Of a stretch of 53,172 nucleotides of DNA, positions 1-7,877 are shown in pieces (within the stretch, counting starts at the first letter, position 1; each line of letters starts with the position of its first letter). Made by a program: the position numbers and the translations under genes. The DNA is from an uncultured bacterium. Its GTDB lineage: Bacteria; Pseudomonadota; Alphaproteobacteria; Sphingomonadales; Sphingomonadaceae. The stretch covers positions 1-53,172 of the forward strand of contig CAISGR010000034.1 of the NCBI GenBank assembly GCA_903884945.1. The letters run 5' to 3'. The notes beneath the pieces are model-generated. The model made no database searches and was not told the DNA's origin. It saw nothing but the letters and a program-made list of their open reading frames with translations.

Positions 1-90
1 CGTTTCGAGAAGAGCAAGCCGGGCCTTGTTGGAGAAGGTGTTGAAAAACGCCTCGTCCAACTCGACGGTATCGCGCCAGCGTCCGAAACC
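1..90. repeat. Terminal direct repeat, left copy (circular overlap)
   Basis: These 90 bases are identical to 53083-53172. A gene is open across the join in the same frame, so the repeat is best read as the overlap of a linearised circular molecule and not as a biological repeat. Confidence 0.95.
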
Positions 91-1881
91 GGCCTCGGCC
101 TCGATGCAGTTGGCAAGCTCACGGACCATGCGCGGGGTGCGACCATCAGAATAAGCCGAAGTGGTCGCCATCAGCATATGACCGGCGATCATCGCCGCCA
201 CCTTGTTCTTGTCCGTATCGGGCAGATTGCGAAACAGCGCAAAACCCTCAATCGGATCGCGGGCCGTCATCCATTCGCCCGATGCCAAGCCCTCCTTGGT
301 GGTGCGCCACCCGGCGCGCTCGGGGCGGCTCCCGACTAGATCGTGAATCTTGGTGGTGCCATCCTCATCGTGCGGAAGATCGTTGATGCCCTGATGTTCG
401 CCATGGAAATAGACGGTGTTCCCATAGCCCTGCGCCGGGGTTAGGATCGTGCGGGCCTGCGTGAACAGCATGAAGTCGAGCGCGAGTGACGAACCGGCGG
501 ATGCGGACTGCATAAGCTCGGCCCGGATCATGTCGCGCCGGATCAACATCATGACCTGCATGTTGTCCTTCGATAGCCCGAAACGTGCGCGCTCGGCCTC
601 TGCCGGTGTCGGCGCTGGCTTGGTTCCGCGCTGCTCGGTCGCGCCCTTCGGCAGTTCTGCGCCCTTCGCCGCGCGATCTGCAAACCACAGCTCTACGTCA
701 AAACTGCCATCGTTCTCGATGGACGCGACGGCAATGACCGCGCCCTTCTTGGGCAGGATGATAGTGCGCTGCGCGTCCAGCTCGGCAATTTCGCTCACCA
801 GCTTCTCGTAAGCCTCTTCCTGATCGGCCAGCGGCTCGTCATCCTCCCCGATCATCGCAGCGAGGCGCGTTTCTTTCGACGCATAGATTTTTGCGAGGTT
901 TTTGGGGAGGTCGCCCCGCTTCGGATTGCGAATGCGAAGATCATGGTCGGTCGAAAGATAGCCGTATTGCTTGATCTGCGGAGGTGTCGCCGCCCACGAA
1001 AACTGTAGGTCGGCAAGCCCCCACTTCTCGCCAAGCACACGGCCATTGCGGGAGATATTATGCTCGAACCGATCTTTATCCTCGGCCATGCGCTGCTCGA
1101 CTAGCTGGTGCAGCACATCGGGACTTTGGACGATGCCAGCGCCATCCTGCGCGAACAAGTCAGCCTCAAATTCCCCGCCTGCTTCGCGGTAAGCCTCGAC
1201 GCCGACATAGCACATTAGCTTGGTCAGTTCGTGATTGCCGGAGTTCATTGCCTTGCGGATGGCGCTCGCATTCTTCTCGTGCGGGCGGGTCGCCTCCTTC
1301 TCTAACTGGCGATGGACGGCGATCTGTAGCGAACGATCCTCGGTGGCCGCATAGGCTTGTGCCTGGGCATCATCAATTTCGCCCGCACTGTAGAGGTCCA
1401 TGATTTCCGGGTGCAGATTCGCAATCCGCATGATCCGCGCCGTTCGGGCCACATCATAGCCGAACATCGCGCCTAGTTCTTCTAGGGTCGCCTCGGGGCG
1501 CTCGGCCCGTATGGCAGCGAACCCCATATACACATCGGGCAAGGCCATTGCCTCGCGCGCGCGGTTCTCGGCCATGCTGATCTCTGTGACCTTGCTCAAG
1601 TCATCGACCTTCATGCACGGGAAAGTCAGGGCCTTTCGGGTCGCGTCGGCCTCGGCCAACGCGGTGAGAAGGCGACGGCGGCGATCACCGGCGATTACCT
1701 CATATCCGCCCGTCTCACGCTGGATCACGACCATGGGTTGAATAAGACCGACGGACAGCAGGGAAGCGGAGATTTCGGCATCGCTCGCGGCGCTGGACGG
1801 TTTCTTGCGAACATTCTGCTCGCTACGGTGAAGTTGATCGACTGTCAGGTGCAGGATCGTGGGCTTTGAAGTCTTAGCCAT
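1..1881 (-). CDS. ParB-like nuclease-domain protein (N-terminal 627 residues; continues at 53082)
   Basis: The start is ATG at 1881, preceded by GAAGGGAAA. The reading frame runs to base 1 and continues from 53082 down to the stop at 52813, giving 716 residues. Residues about 10-100 are a ParB/sulfiredoxin-type domain with the box GYEVIAGDRRRR, followed by a ParB-like helical DNA-binding region (EELGAMFGYDVARTARIMR). The remainder is a long tail not found in chromosomal ParB, which is about 300 residues. It ends in an acidic stretch rich in Glu and Asp. No ParA gene is adjacent; the plasmid's ParA sits at 28 kb with its own partner, so this protein is unlikely to be the partition ParB. Large ParB-like proteins of this type are common in plasmid leading regions. 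The gene has a long structured leader shared with ardC. Confidence 0.85.
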   Translation of the reverse strand, partial: MAKTSKPTILHLTVDQLHRSEQNVRKKPSSAASDAEISASLLSVGLIQPMVVIQRETGGYEVIAGDRRRRLLTALAEADATRKALTFPCMKVDDLSKVTEISMAENRAREAMALPDVYMGFAAIRAERPEATLEELGAMFGYDVARTARIMRIANLHPEIMDLYSAGEIDDAQAQAYAATEDRSLQIAVHRQLEKEATRPHEKNASAIRKAMNSGNHELTKLMCYVGVEAYREAGGEFEADLFAQDGAGIVQSPDVLHQLVEQRMAEDKDRFEHNISRNGRVLGEKWGLADLQFSWAATPPQIKQYGYLSTDHDLRIRNPKRGDLPKNLAKIYASKETRLAAMIGEDDEPLADQEEAYEKLVSEIAELDAQRTIILPKKGAVIAVASIENDGSFDVELWFADRAAKGAELPKGATEQRGTKPAPTPAEAERARFGLSKDNMQVMMLIRRDMIRAELMQSASAGSSLALDFMLFTQARTILTPAQGYGNTVYFHGEHQGINDLPHDEDGTTKIHDLVGSRPERAGWRTTKEGLASGEWMTARDPIEGFALFRNLPDTDKNKVAAMIAGHMLMATTSAYSDGRTPRMVRELANCIEAEAGFGRWRDTVELDEAFFNTFSNKARLALLET

Positions 1882-1892
1882 TGTGCTGTTTC

Positions 1893-2120
1893 CCTTCTTA
1901 AAATGGAGCCGAAGGCGATGGCCCCATCGACTTCTGCCAAGTGGCGAACTGGGTCGGGGAATGGCGCAAATACGGGCTGATCGCGGGGGAGGGGGATCAC
2001 CCGCCCTGCACAGAGCGCAGCGACGGAAGGGCGGGGAAACCCCCGCGATCACCAAGCGGAGCCGCGTAGCGGCGTAGACGGCCAGGCCCTTGCGCCAGGG
2101 GGCAGGAACAGGCCCCCGTC
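1893..2120 (-). promoter_or_regulatory. Structured leader element, copy A (upstream of the ParB-like gene)
   Basis: About 230 bp that align almost end to end with 3962-4190 upstream of ardC. An outer 12-bp perfect stem pairs 1978-1989 (TGATCGCGGGGG) with 2040-2051. Inside it an 8-bp stem pairs 2000-2007 (CCCGCCCT) with 2028-2035. A further hairpin is GCCGC-GTA-GCGGC near 2061-2073. Stem positions that differ from copy B change on both sides, which supports selection on folding. It ends just before the ribosome binding site. It may act as a folded mRNA leader or as a promoter formed in single-stranded DNA during transfer; the sequence alone does not decide. Confidence 0.7.
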
Positions 2121-2121
2121 C

Positions 2122-2149
2122 AAAAAAACGGCGCGGCGGCAAAGCCGCC
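2122..2149 (-). terminator. Probable intrinsic terminator of the 2943-2400 genes
   Basis: Read on the minus strand, GGCGGC-TTT-GCCGCC is followed after six bases by seven T. It separates the small genes upstream from the structured leader of the ParB-like gene. A similar hairpin without the T run lies at the same place relative to copy B (about 4200-4215). Confidence 0.55.
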
Positions 2150-2221
2150 TCATATTGCGCTGAAGGACAATGCTCGATCTCGTCTGCTACTCTCTCGGCA
2201 TCTGAAGCCCAGCCACGACAA

Positions 2222-2253
2222 GGCGCGCCTGCCACCTAGGGGGCGGGCGCGCC
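2222..2253. other. Strong GC hairpin
   Basis: GGCGCGCC-TGCC faces GGGC-GGGCGCGCC around a short CCTAGG-containing loop. There is no T run on either strand, so it is not a classical terminator. Function unknown. Confidence 0.4.
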
Positions 2254-2265
2254 GGATTATCCCGG

Positions 2266-2340
2266 TCATGGGTCTCCATCCGCTACGAGCGTCGGGGTAC
2301 AAGCGAACAAAAGTCCTGCGGCGACCAATGATGCTGCCAT
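2266..2340 (-). CDS. Possible 24-residue signal-peptide-like small protein
   Basis: A 25-codon frame with a good ribosome binding site (AAAGGAATAGACC before ATG). The product is a short hydrophobic segment followed by CTPTLVADGDP, resembling a lipoprotein or export signal with almost no mature part. Its stop overlaps an ATG of a 39-codon arginine-rich frame that I do not believe is coding. This may be a real microprotein of the 2400-2943 group or a chance frame; support is only the Shine-Dalgarno sequence and the hydrophobic profile. Confidence 0.25.
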   Translation of the reverse strand: MAASLVAAGLLFACTPTLVADGDP

Positions 2341-2399
2341 GGTCTATTCCTTTCATGGGAGGAAAAGGCGCGCGGGCCGACAGGTCCGCGCCGTGAATT

Positions 2400-2606
2400 T
2401 TACGCGCTCTCGGGCTGCGGCGGTGTCGCATAGGGTGCCAGGCCGCGCCATTGGCCCTCGCCCGCGCGAAACTGGCGGACCACTGTGCCGCCATCCCAAT
2501 CGCCGCGCAGGATACCTTTGCGGTTGATGCCACCCATGGGCCGGGTCCGCGCTGCCAAAAGGCGCGCGCGTCGGGTGTCGCGGTCGAGGTGTCGTAAGGG
2601 CGTCAT
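2400..2606 (-). CDS. Hypothetical protein, 68 aa
   Basis: The start is ATG at 2606, with AGGGAGA seven to eight bases upstream. The product is basic and arginine-rich, with the stretch MGGINRKGILRGDWDGGTVV, and has no membrane segment or cysteine cluster. It lies 34 bases downstream of the gene at 2641-2943 and is probably co-transcribed with it. I do not recognise the family. Confidence 0.6.
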   Translation of the reverse strand: MTPLRHLDRDTRRARLLAARTRPMGGINRKGILRGDWDGGTVVRQFRAGEGQWRGLAPYATPPQPESA

Positions 2607-2640
2607 TGGTTCAATCTCCCTATTTCAAACGCGCGGCGGC

Positions 2641-2943
2641 TCATGCCGCCTCCGCTGCGGGATTGGCGCGAACATCGCCGCTCGTGATGCGGAAGCCTGC
2701 CCGGTCCAGTTCGTCGCAAAGCGCGCGCTGCCGATCCTCACGGGTGCCCTTTGTAGCGATATAGCTGCATCGGCCTTGGTGGAAATCGAAGGCCGCACGT
2801 TTCAGGCATCCGCGAAAGCGCTGGTGGGTGCGCTCGCTCCAATCGAGCGTGCCCGCATAGTTGCGGAAGGCCGCGACGGCGCAGACGGAACCATAATTCT
2901 CATCACGCCAGCTAAGTTCTATCATCGGGGGATTCTTGGGCAT
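2641..2943 (-). CDS. Hypothetical protein, 100 aa
   Basis: The start is ATG at 2943 with AAGGATCG upstream. The protein is soluble and of mixed composition, with two cysteines near the middle and a cysteine/aspartate-rich helix (RQRALCDELDRAGF). It lies downstream of ardC on the same strand with 60 bases between them, so it is plausibly part of the ardC transcript. The family is not recognised. Codon use matches its neighbours. Confidence 0.65.
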   Translation of the reverse strand: MPKNPPMIELSWRDENYGSVCAVAAFRNYAGTLDWSERTHQRFRGCLKRAAFDFHQGRCSYIATKGTREDRQRALCDELDRAGFRITSGDVRANPAAEAA

Positions 2944-3003
2944 TGGTCGATCCTTCGGGAACGGGGGAAGAGGGGGCAGCGCTGCTGGCCGCCCTCGCTC
3001 GGA

Positions 3004-3948
3004 TCAGGCGACGCGAGCCATGGCGGGCGCTGCCATGTGGGATAGGATCAGTTCGCTTCCCGCCTGTGCTGCGGTGGCGGCGCGAAAGATCGCGCGCTTG
3101 TCGTTGCGAAGGGCTGTGAGCCAGGACGCAACATAAGCCGCGTGGTCCTCGCGCTCGGTCGGCTCCATGCCAAGCTGTGCGCAAAGCATCGCTGCACCAA
3201 TCTCCGCAATCAATTCCTCTGCGGCCCTGATTTCCTTGGCCTTGCCATAGTCGCGCAGTGTTTCGCGGGCGAGGCGTGAAGCATGGCCGGTGCTGTGAAT
3301 CGCCTCATGGGCAAGCGTGGCATAGAAAGCATTGCCGGTTACAAAGTCGGCAAAGATGGGCATCTGGATACGGTCGGCACCGGGGTTGTAGTGGGCGCTG
3401 CTACCTCCCTCGCTATAGGGCACGGGATAGCGGCTAAACGCTTCATCAAGCTCGCTGTCGCGCTGGTCGCGGTTTTTCACCTCGATCTGAGGCGCGGGAA
3501 ACCGGCTCATGTCCAAGCCCTCGATCTGCTCGACGTTGAACACGACATATTTTTTCAGATAGGCGCGGCTCGTTTCCTCGCCCTCGCTGTTGGTGATCGG
3601 CTCGCCTGTCTCGCCATCCTTGGGGGTGAAAGTGCCCGCATGAACGACAAGATTGCCCTTCTCGCCTTTGCGGACCTGTCCACCCAGCTCATGCGCCTGT
3701 CGGTAGGTCATCCAATGCGGGTTTGTGTAGCCGTGCGCCATGGCGGCGGACCACAACAGGAGGATATTGATACCACGATAGGCGGTGCCCTCATGACGCA
3801 AGGGGAGCGATGCCGCGCCCGATGCCCAGCGGGGGGACCATGGGCGGGTGCCTGCCTCTAGCAGCGCAACAATCTGGTTGGTGACTTCCTCGTAAACGTC
3901 AACGCGCGCAGCGGAGGTCTTGCGGGTCTTGCTGGTGTTCCGTGGCAT
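3004..3948 (-). CDS. ardC: ArdC-type antirestriction protein
   Basis: 314 residues starting at ATG 3948 (AGGGAAAAGCAC upstream); the frame stays open further upstream, but that part is the structured leader and has no homology. Residues about 15-140 are the ArdC N-terminal domain, a single-stranded-DNA-binding module (VYEEVTNQIVALLEAG, RGINILLLW, WMTYRQA). Residues about 150-300 are a zincin-like metallopeptidase domain with HEAIH at 214-218 followed by SxGH. ArdC proteins protect incoming plasmid DNA from host restriction and are typical of leading regions. The position among ssb and ParB-like genes, in the orientation expected for early expression, fits that role. Identification is firm; action on a particular restriction system is inference. 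Confidence 0.92.
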   Translation of the reverse strand: MPRNTSKTRKTSAARVDVYEEVTNQIVALLEAGTRPWSPRWASGAASLPLRHEGTAYRGINILLLWSAAMAHGYTNPHWMTYRQAHELGGQVRKGEKGNLVVHAGTFTPKDGETGEPITNSEGEETSRAYLKKYVVFNVEQIEGLDMSRFPAPQIEVKNRDQRDSELDEAFSRYPVPYSEGGSSAHYNPGADRIQMPIFADFVTGNAFYATLAHEAIHSTGHASRLARETLRDYGKAKEIRAAEELIAEIGAAMLCAQLGMEPTEREDHAAYVASWLTALRNDKRAIFRAATAAQAGSELILSHMAAPAMARVA

Positions 3949-3961
3949 GTGCTTTTCCCTT

Positions 3962-4190
3962 CCTAAACTGGAGCCGAAGGCGATGGCGTCCATCGACTTC
4001 TGCCCGCTGGCGAAGTGGGTCGGGGAATGGCGCAGTGAGGGCCGATCAGGGTGGAGGGGGATCGCCCGTCCTGCACGGAGCGCAGCGAAGGAAGGATGGG
4101 GATACCGCCCTGATCGCCAAGGGAGGTCGCGCAGCGGCCGAGACGGTCTAGCCTTTGCGCCAGGGGGCAGGAACAGGCCCCAAAAGTGGA
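3962..4190 (-). promoter_or_regulatory. Structured leader element, copy B (upstream of ardC)
   Basis: Homologous to 1893-2120. The outer stem pairs 4043-4051 (CGATCAGGG) perfectly with 4108-4116, extended by a T-G wobble and two GC pairs. The inner stem pairs 4065-4072 (CCCGTCCT) with 4093-4100. The loop between them (TGCAC.GAGCGCAGCGA) and the 3' block CCAGGGGGCAGGAACAGGCC are nearly identical to copy A. The remaining bases up to the ssb stop at 4397 hold a GCGGC-AAC-GCCGC hairpin and no convincing gene. Confidence 0.7.
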
Positions 4191-4396
4191 TCAATGACGT
4201 GGCGGCAACGCCGCTTCTTGTTCGATCGCGCTGGTATTCCGGCGTGCCAGATACAAAAACACCGCAAGAATCTCGTTCGAGATCCTGCGGCGATTTCAAG
4301 GCGAGGATCGTCACCCGAATGGGACGAAACCGCTTGCGGGTTCGGTCGGAGCGGAGCGGAGATAGAGCCGTGCCGAAGGCCGCCCCCAGCTCCATG

Positions 4397-4714
4397 TTAC
4401 CCAGCATCTTTACGAACAAGAACGGAATATGAATCAGCAACTAGATCAGTGTTATAAATCGTCTGTCCATCACGATCATATGAGGTCTGCTTTACCCGCC
4501 CCGTTACATGAACCATGTCACCTTTTGCCGAATTTTGGGCATATTCAGCGCACTTTCCAAAGCAAGTCACTCGGTTCCAATGAACCTCTTCCTGCCACTC
4601 ACCGTCAACCTGCCGATTATAATTCGATGCAACATTGACGAACGTGACCTTTTCCTTCTCATCAACGCCGCCAACCTGTCCAATAATACGAAATTCAGCG
4701 ATATTCCTTGGCAT
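4397..4714 (-). CDS. ssb: Single-stranded DNA-binding protein (first copy)
   Basis: 105 residues. ATG at 4714 is chosen because TAGGAG lies eight bases upstream; a GTG nine bases earlier is in frame. The protein is a single OB-fold domain (RNIAEFRIIGQVGG, WNRVTCFGK, KGDMVHVTGRVKQTSYDRDGQ) with no acidic C-terminal tail of the chromosomal SSB type, so it may coat DNA without recruiting the usual SSB partners. It lies eleven bases downstream of the gene at 4726-5550. Plasmid SSBs of this size protect the strand entering a recipient. A second, different ssb is at 28924-29268. Confidence 0.93.
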   Translation of the reverse strand: MPRNIAEFRIIGQVGGVDEKEKVTFVNVASNYNRQVDGEWQEEVHWNRVTCFGKCAEYAQNSAKGDMVHVTGRVKQTSYDRDGQTIYNTDLVADSYSVLVRKDAG

Positions 4715-4725
4715 TTCCAGCACTC

Positions 4726-5550
4726 CTACTGTTGCGGGTAAAGTGGCTCGGTCGGGATTGCCGGCACCTCGTATGGCTCCGGGTCAACCAGCTCGGCTTG
4801 CAAGATCAGCGGTTCCCCTGCGACCTGGGCACGTTGCCCCTCGATCTGGCCGACAGTAGGGGACGTGAACGGGGGAAACTGCTCGGGCGACACGGCCCAT
4901 TTCAAAGGCATTTGATACTGAGCGAGATTTTTCGGCGTCATTGCGCGCTGATACGTGTCGCGCCAATCGGCAGCGATCCGCTGTTGCGCGACCGAAAGCG
5001 CAATCTGGCCGTTGCAGACCATCTTCGTCAGAAGCATTTCGAGTTGGTCTTTCAGCTCGCGGTCAGGCCCGGTCCACGTCTGCAACCATAGATTTCGCGG
5101 ATCGACCATCGCCCCGCCGAGAGAGATTGGCACCAAATAGTCGAGTGAAAAATCGTCGGGATTTTCGCCGGGATAGAGCCTTTCAACAAGGCGGCGGGTC
5201 GCCGCGGCCTTCCACGAAGGCGGCGGCGACTTTTCGGCCTGGTACTCGCCTTTGCAGATGGTTGCGGCGATATTGTCTTGGTCGATCACGGGATTTATCG
5301 CGCCAGGTGTGCGAGCTGGGTCGGGGATCGAAGGCAAGACGATCTGGCGGATCGGCTGTTTTGCATTGATTGCGGCGAAGGTCGCCGCTGCCTGACAATT
5401 CGCCGGATCGAAGAACTGGTCGCAGGCCTCGCGCGAGTTACGGGGAGGATGCGCGACAAAATCAGGGTGAGATTGCACGAAAACCGCGCCAAGAATGACG
5501 GCCACTGCGAGCAAAACACCTATCTGAGCTTTCACGCGGCGGCTCGCCAT
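4726..5550 (-). CDS. Secreted or membrane-anchored HNH-like protein
   Basis: 274 residues with an N-terminal hydrophobic segment (IGVLLAVAVILGAVFV, about residues 11-26) that is either an uncleaved anchor or a signal. The middle carries SLDYLVPISLGG followed by DPRNLWLQ, which matches the HNH-nuclease fold of proteins with a DH(L/I)(V/I)P...LGG...NLWPQ pattern. Here the expected His is Tyr (codon TAT; CAT would give His), so the catalytic residue appears lost. The C-terminal part is proline-rich. The gene overlaps the upstream primase-like gene by 19 bases. The substrate is unknown and periplasmic location is inferred. It could be a structural derivative of a nuclease. Confidence 0.6.
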   Translation of the reverse strand: MASRRVKAQIGVLLAVAVILGAVFVQSHPDFVAHPPRNSREACDQFFDPANCQAAATFAAINAKQPIRQIVLPSIPDPARTPGAINPVIDQDNIAATICKGEYQAEKSPPPSWKAAATRRLVERLYPGENPDDFSLDYLVPISLGGAMVDPRNLWLQTWTGPDRELKDQLEMLLTKMVCNGQIALSVAQQRIAADWRDTYQRAMTPKNLAQYQMPLKWAVSPEQFPPFTSPTVGQIEGQRAQVAGEPLILQAELVDPEPYEVPAIPTEPLYPQQ

Positions 5551-6383
5551 GCGTCATTCCAATCGCCGCCGATAGGCGGCAATTCGACGGATAGACGGCG
5601 CCCGTTTGCGGTCAGGTTCGCCTCGCCTTTGGTGAGGCCACGGGTCGCGGCTGATCCGTGTTGGGAATAGACTGTTATCGTGCGGACATGATCGGGGATT
5701 ACGAGGTGGGCATATTGCTCGATGCCGTTCGCAGACCAGCATCCCGGCAAACCGAACATGTGTATGACGGACTCGGCATCTTCAAAGCCCTCGGCCAGAT
5801 TCAGATGGTCGACCTCGATGCGACCGATCTGAATTGCGCCGCCGCGCGGAAGAGCAAGGGTGCGTTTGGGGTCGGCCAAACTGCCGTTCTTATTTCCTGC
5901 CCGGTCCACGAAGATGCGCTTGAGAGCGACGACTTGGCGGCGCTCGGTGATTGGCAAGAGCAGCGCCGGCAGGCGCAGCTTTTTGCCCGCTTCGTAAACA
6001 AGCGAGGCAGGATCATATCGGCCGATTGTCGAATGGCCGATTTTGCGCATTTCAAGATAGCGTTGGGCAGGGGTGCCGGCTATCGGCAACGCCTTGCTCC
6101 ATAGCTCGCGTGCCAGCGGCGCGAGGTCGCGGGCAACAGGCGGCGTAGTGTCGCGTTCTGTAGGGCGGACATAACCGCCACTCCGGGAGAGCGCAGTCAT
6201 TATCTCGGCCTGGTTGCAACCGCCGAAACAATGGAACAACACCACCTCTTTGCCAGGTGTGATGGAAAGCGACGGGCTGCGATCCTCATGAGCGGGGCAA
6301 CACGCTTTGCCGTAAGACCCGTGCCACGTTCCGTTGAGGCGCTTCACAGCTTCTTTAGCAGCGGCGGTCGGCGTCAATTTCAT
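5532..6383 (-). CDS. CHC2 zinc-finger / Toprim primase-like protein
   Basis: 283 residues from ATG 6383; an in-frame ATG at 6422 is possible but adds residues without homology. Residues about 28-65 hold a zinc finger (CCPAHEDRSPSL, then FHCFGGC), as in DnaG-type primases. The C-terminal half is Toprim-like with LNLAEGFEDAESV supplying the conserved Glu. The usual DxD strand reads TVYSQHGSAA and lacks the paired aspartates, and the end reads GGDWNDAW. Relatives of this layout are common on alphaproteobacterial plasmids and phages. It may prime DNA synthesis on the incoming strand or at replication; catalytic competence is uncertain. Confidence 0.75.
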   Translation of the reverse strand: MKLTPTAAAKEAVKRLNGTWHGSYGKACCPAHEDRSPSLSITPGKEVVLFHCFGGCNQAEIMTALSRSGGYVRPTERDTTPPVARDLAPLARELWSKALPIAGTPAQRYLEMRKIGHSTIGRYDPASLVYEAGKKLRLPALLLPITERRQVVALKRIFVDRAGNKNGSLADPKRTLALPRGGAIQIGRIEVDHLNLAEGFEDAESVIHMFGLPGCWSANGIEQYAHLVIPDHVRTITVYSQHGSAATRGLTKGEANLTANGRRLSVELPPIGGDWNDAWRAAA

Positions 6384-6662
6384 AGTCCGGTAATAGCGTA
6401 TTGAACAAAAGCGGACAATCATTAACCTGACGACTTATCGTTTTTAGGCTTTGAAAATCGGTTCGTATTCCCTGCAAAGGGGGCCGTATATCGACGCTGA
6501 GGCTGTTCAATGCGTGCAGCAAGCGCGACGGGTACCAATATGAAGCTGTCATAGCCGCTTGCTCCATCTGGGGAGCATTCCGGCGGCGGAGCCGACGGTC
6601 CTGTCCTCTGGTCTATCACTTACGGTGAGATTGAAGCGGTGAGCGTTCCGTCTCGGTGCCCG
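6384..6662. other. Intergenic region between rep candidate and primase-like gene
   Basis: About 280 bases with no convincing gene; the open frames here lack ribosome binding sites and protein-like composition. It is less GC-rich next to the primase-like start. It could hold part of the replication origin, but I see no iterons. Confidence 0.3.
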
Positions 6663-7688
6663 TCAGGGCTGAATCGTTGCCCGACTAGGGCAACTCCGCT
6701 TCTCCGTAGAGATAGAATATAAAACTGTATGAGGAGCAGTGCCATTATTGCACCCACGGGGATATGCATCTGAGGCTTGCCGGGCAGCAGAGCGCTCAGC
6801 GGCCAGGATCAGAGCCGCCCGCTGGGCTGGGTCATCGGGCATAAGGCGGCGGCGCTCGATCGCTCCGACCGACGCGAGCATATCGGCGTGTTGCTCCAAG
6901 CTGTCAGCCCGGCGCTGCATCTCGTCCTCGGGGACGGGGGAGAAAAGCCCGATCATCTTACCGATCCACTGAGGGACATGGCAGCGGTAGAGATTGGAGG
7001 TCTGTTCGGATCGCGCGCCGTGCTGGCTGTCGCGGGTGTAGTCGTAGCGTCTGATCCATTCCAGCAAGCCCAGCTCGCGCAGTCGATCGAGTGCGTATTT
7101 CACGGTACGTCGGCCAAGCCGGGTCCAACGCATGAGCGTCTCATAAGACGGTACGCACCAGCCCTTGCGATAGCGCAGCTCGTCCACGATCCGGAGAAGC
7201 ATATCGCGGCATGAGCGGGTGAAGAGGGTCAGCTTATGCTGTTCGGGGGTCAGCTCGCCGCCCTTCCTCGCCTCGGCGGCTAGATCTCGCGCACGATCGA
7301 ACATCAGATGGATGGCGCGGCGCAGCTCTTTGAGTTGATCGAATGATACCGGGCGGACAAATTCGGCCTCGGCCGCATCGCCGGTCCTGACGCTGTTCGC
7401 CCATACGGGCCGCCCTGTGACGTGCGTACCGCCCCGACTTGTGCGGGCGCGGGGTTTGGTGCCGATCAGGCGCGAGGTAGTATGACTAAGCCCGGTCTTC
7501 GTGCCTCGTTCGAGCGGACGCACGCCGCAGATGACGGCCAGGGGCAGAACCGGCACGCCGCATGATCGTTGCTTCTGTTGAAGCACGAAGGCGGCGGCAA
7601 TGTCCGCGTCAACAATTCCGAAAGCGCGTAGCTCCGCAACTGCGCCTGTCGGCACATCAGCGAGGCTTGTTTCAAGGGCAAGCAACAT
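6663..7688 (-). CDS. Winged-helix protein, probable plasmid replication initiator
   Basis: 341 residues; ATG 7688 has a strong GGGAGGACGAACG upstream. The central part (about residues 165-245) is a winged helix: WCVPSYETLMRWTRLGRRTVKYALDRLRELGLLEWI followed by a basic wing and TSNLYRC. The N-terminal 100 residues are of unclear fold and the tail is rich in Arg and Ala. No other gene in the plasmid looks like an initiator. The upstream region carries an opposing promoter and terminator consistent with a counter-transcribed RNA, a typical rep control arrangement. A transcription regulator remains the main alternative. Confidence 0.5.
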   Translation of the reverse strand: MLLALETSLADVPTGAVAELRAFGIVDADIAAAFVLQQKQRSCGVPVLPLAVICGVRPLERGTKTGLSHTTSRLIGTKPRARTSRGGTHVTGRPVWANSVRTGDAAEAEFVRPVSFDQLKELRRAIHLMFDRARDLAAEARKGGELTPEQHKLTLFTRSCRDMLLRIVDELRYRKGWCVPSYETLMRWTRLGRRTVKYALDRLRELGLLEWIRRYDYTRDSQHGARSEQTSNLYRCHVPQWIGKMIGLFSPVPEDEMQRRADSLEQHADMLASVGAIERRRLMPDDPAQRAALILAAERSAARQASDAYPRGCNNGTAPHTVLYSISTEKRSCPSRATIQP

Positions 7689-7756
7689 CGTTCGTCCTCC
7701 CGTGCGGAAGGCCGTTCGCAGGCAAAGCTATAGCGTGGCGCGAGACGCGCTGTTTC

Positions 7757-7785
7757 TTGACAGTGGGTTCGGGGAGGGCTATCTA
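7757..7785 (+). promoter_or_regulatory. Sigma-70-like promoter of a small antisense transcript
   Basis: TTGACA at 7757-7762, a 17-base spacer, and TATCTA at 7780-7785. It points away from the rep candidate, into the region that would form the rep mRNA leader on the other strand. Confidence 0.5.
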
Positions 7786-7791
7786 ATCACT

Positions 7792-7877
7792 AGCTTTGAA
7801 TGACTGACTTGCGATTTAAGTGGCGCCAACCACCTGATAGCAACCCCGATGCCCGGCCTCGTGCCGGGCTTCGTTTA
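7792..7877 (+). ncRNA. Candidate counter-transcribed RNA of the rep leader
   Basis: A transcript of about 85 bases is expected between the promoter at 7757-7785 and the hairpin at 7851-7869. It contains a small stem GTGG-CGCCAA-CCAC before the terminator stem and no open frame with a ribosome binding site. It would be complementary to the 5' leader of any rep mRNA starting upstream of 7688. Such RNAs control copy number in several plasmid families. Prediction only. Confidence 0.4.
7851..7877 (+). terminator. Hairpin terminator
   Basis: GCCCGGC-CTCGT-GCCGGGC followed by TTCGTTTA on the plus strand. The T run is weak. It lies directly next to the stop of the minus-strand gene ending at 7875 and may work in both directions. 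Confidence 0.5.

Noticed and set aside
2150..2382. Arginine-rich minus-strand frame of up to 127 codons
   Set aside because: No ribosome binding site at its starts and protein composition typical of GC-rich noncoding sequence.
3949..4440. Longer open frame extending ArdC upstream to 4440
   Set aside because: The added part is the structured leader; homology and the ribosome binding site place the start at 3948.
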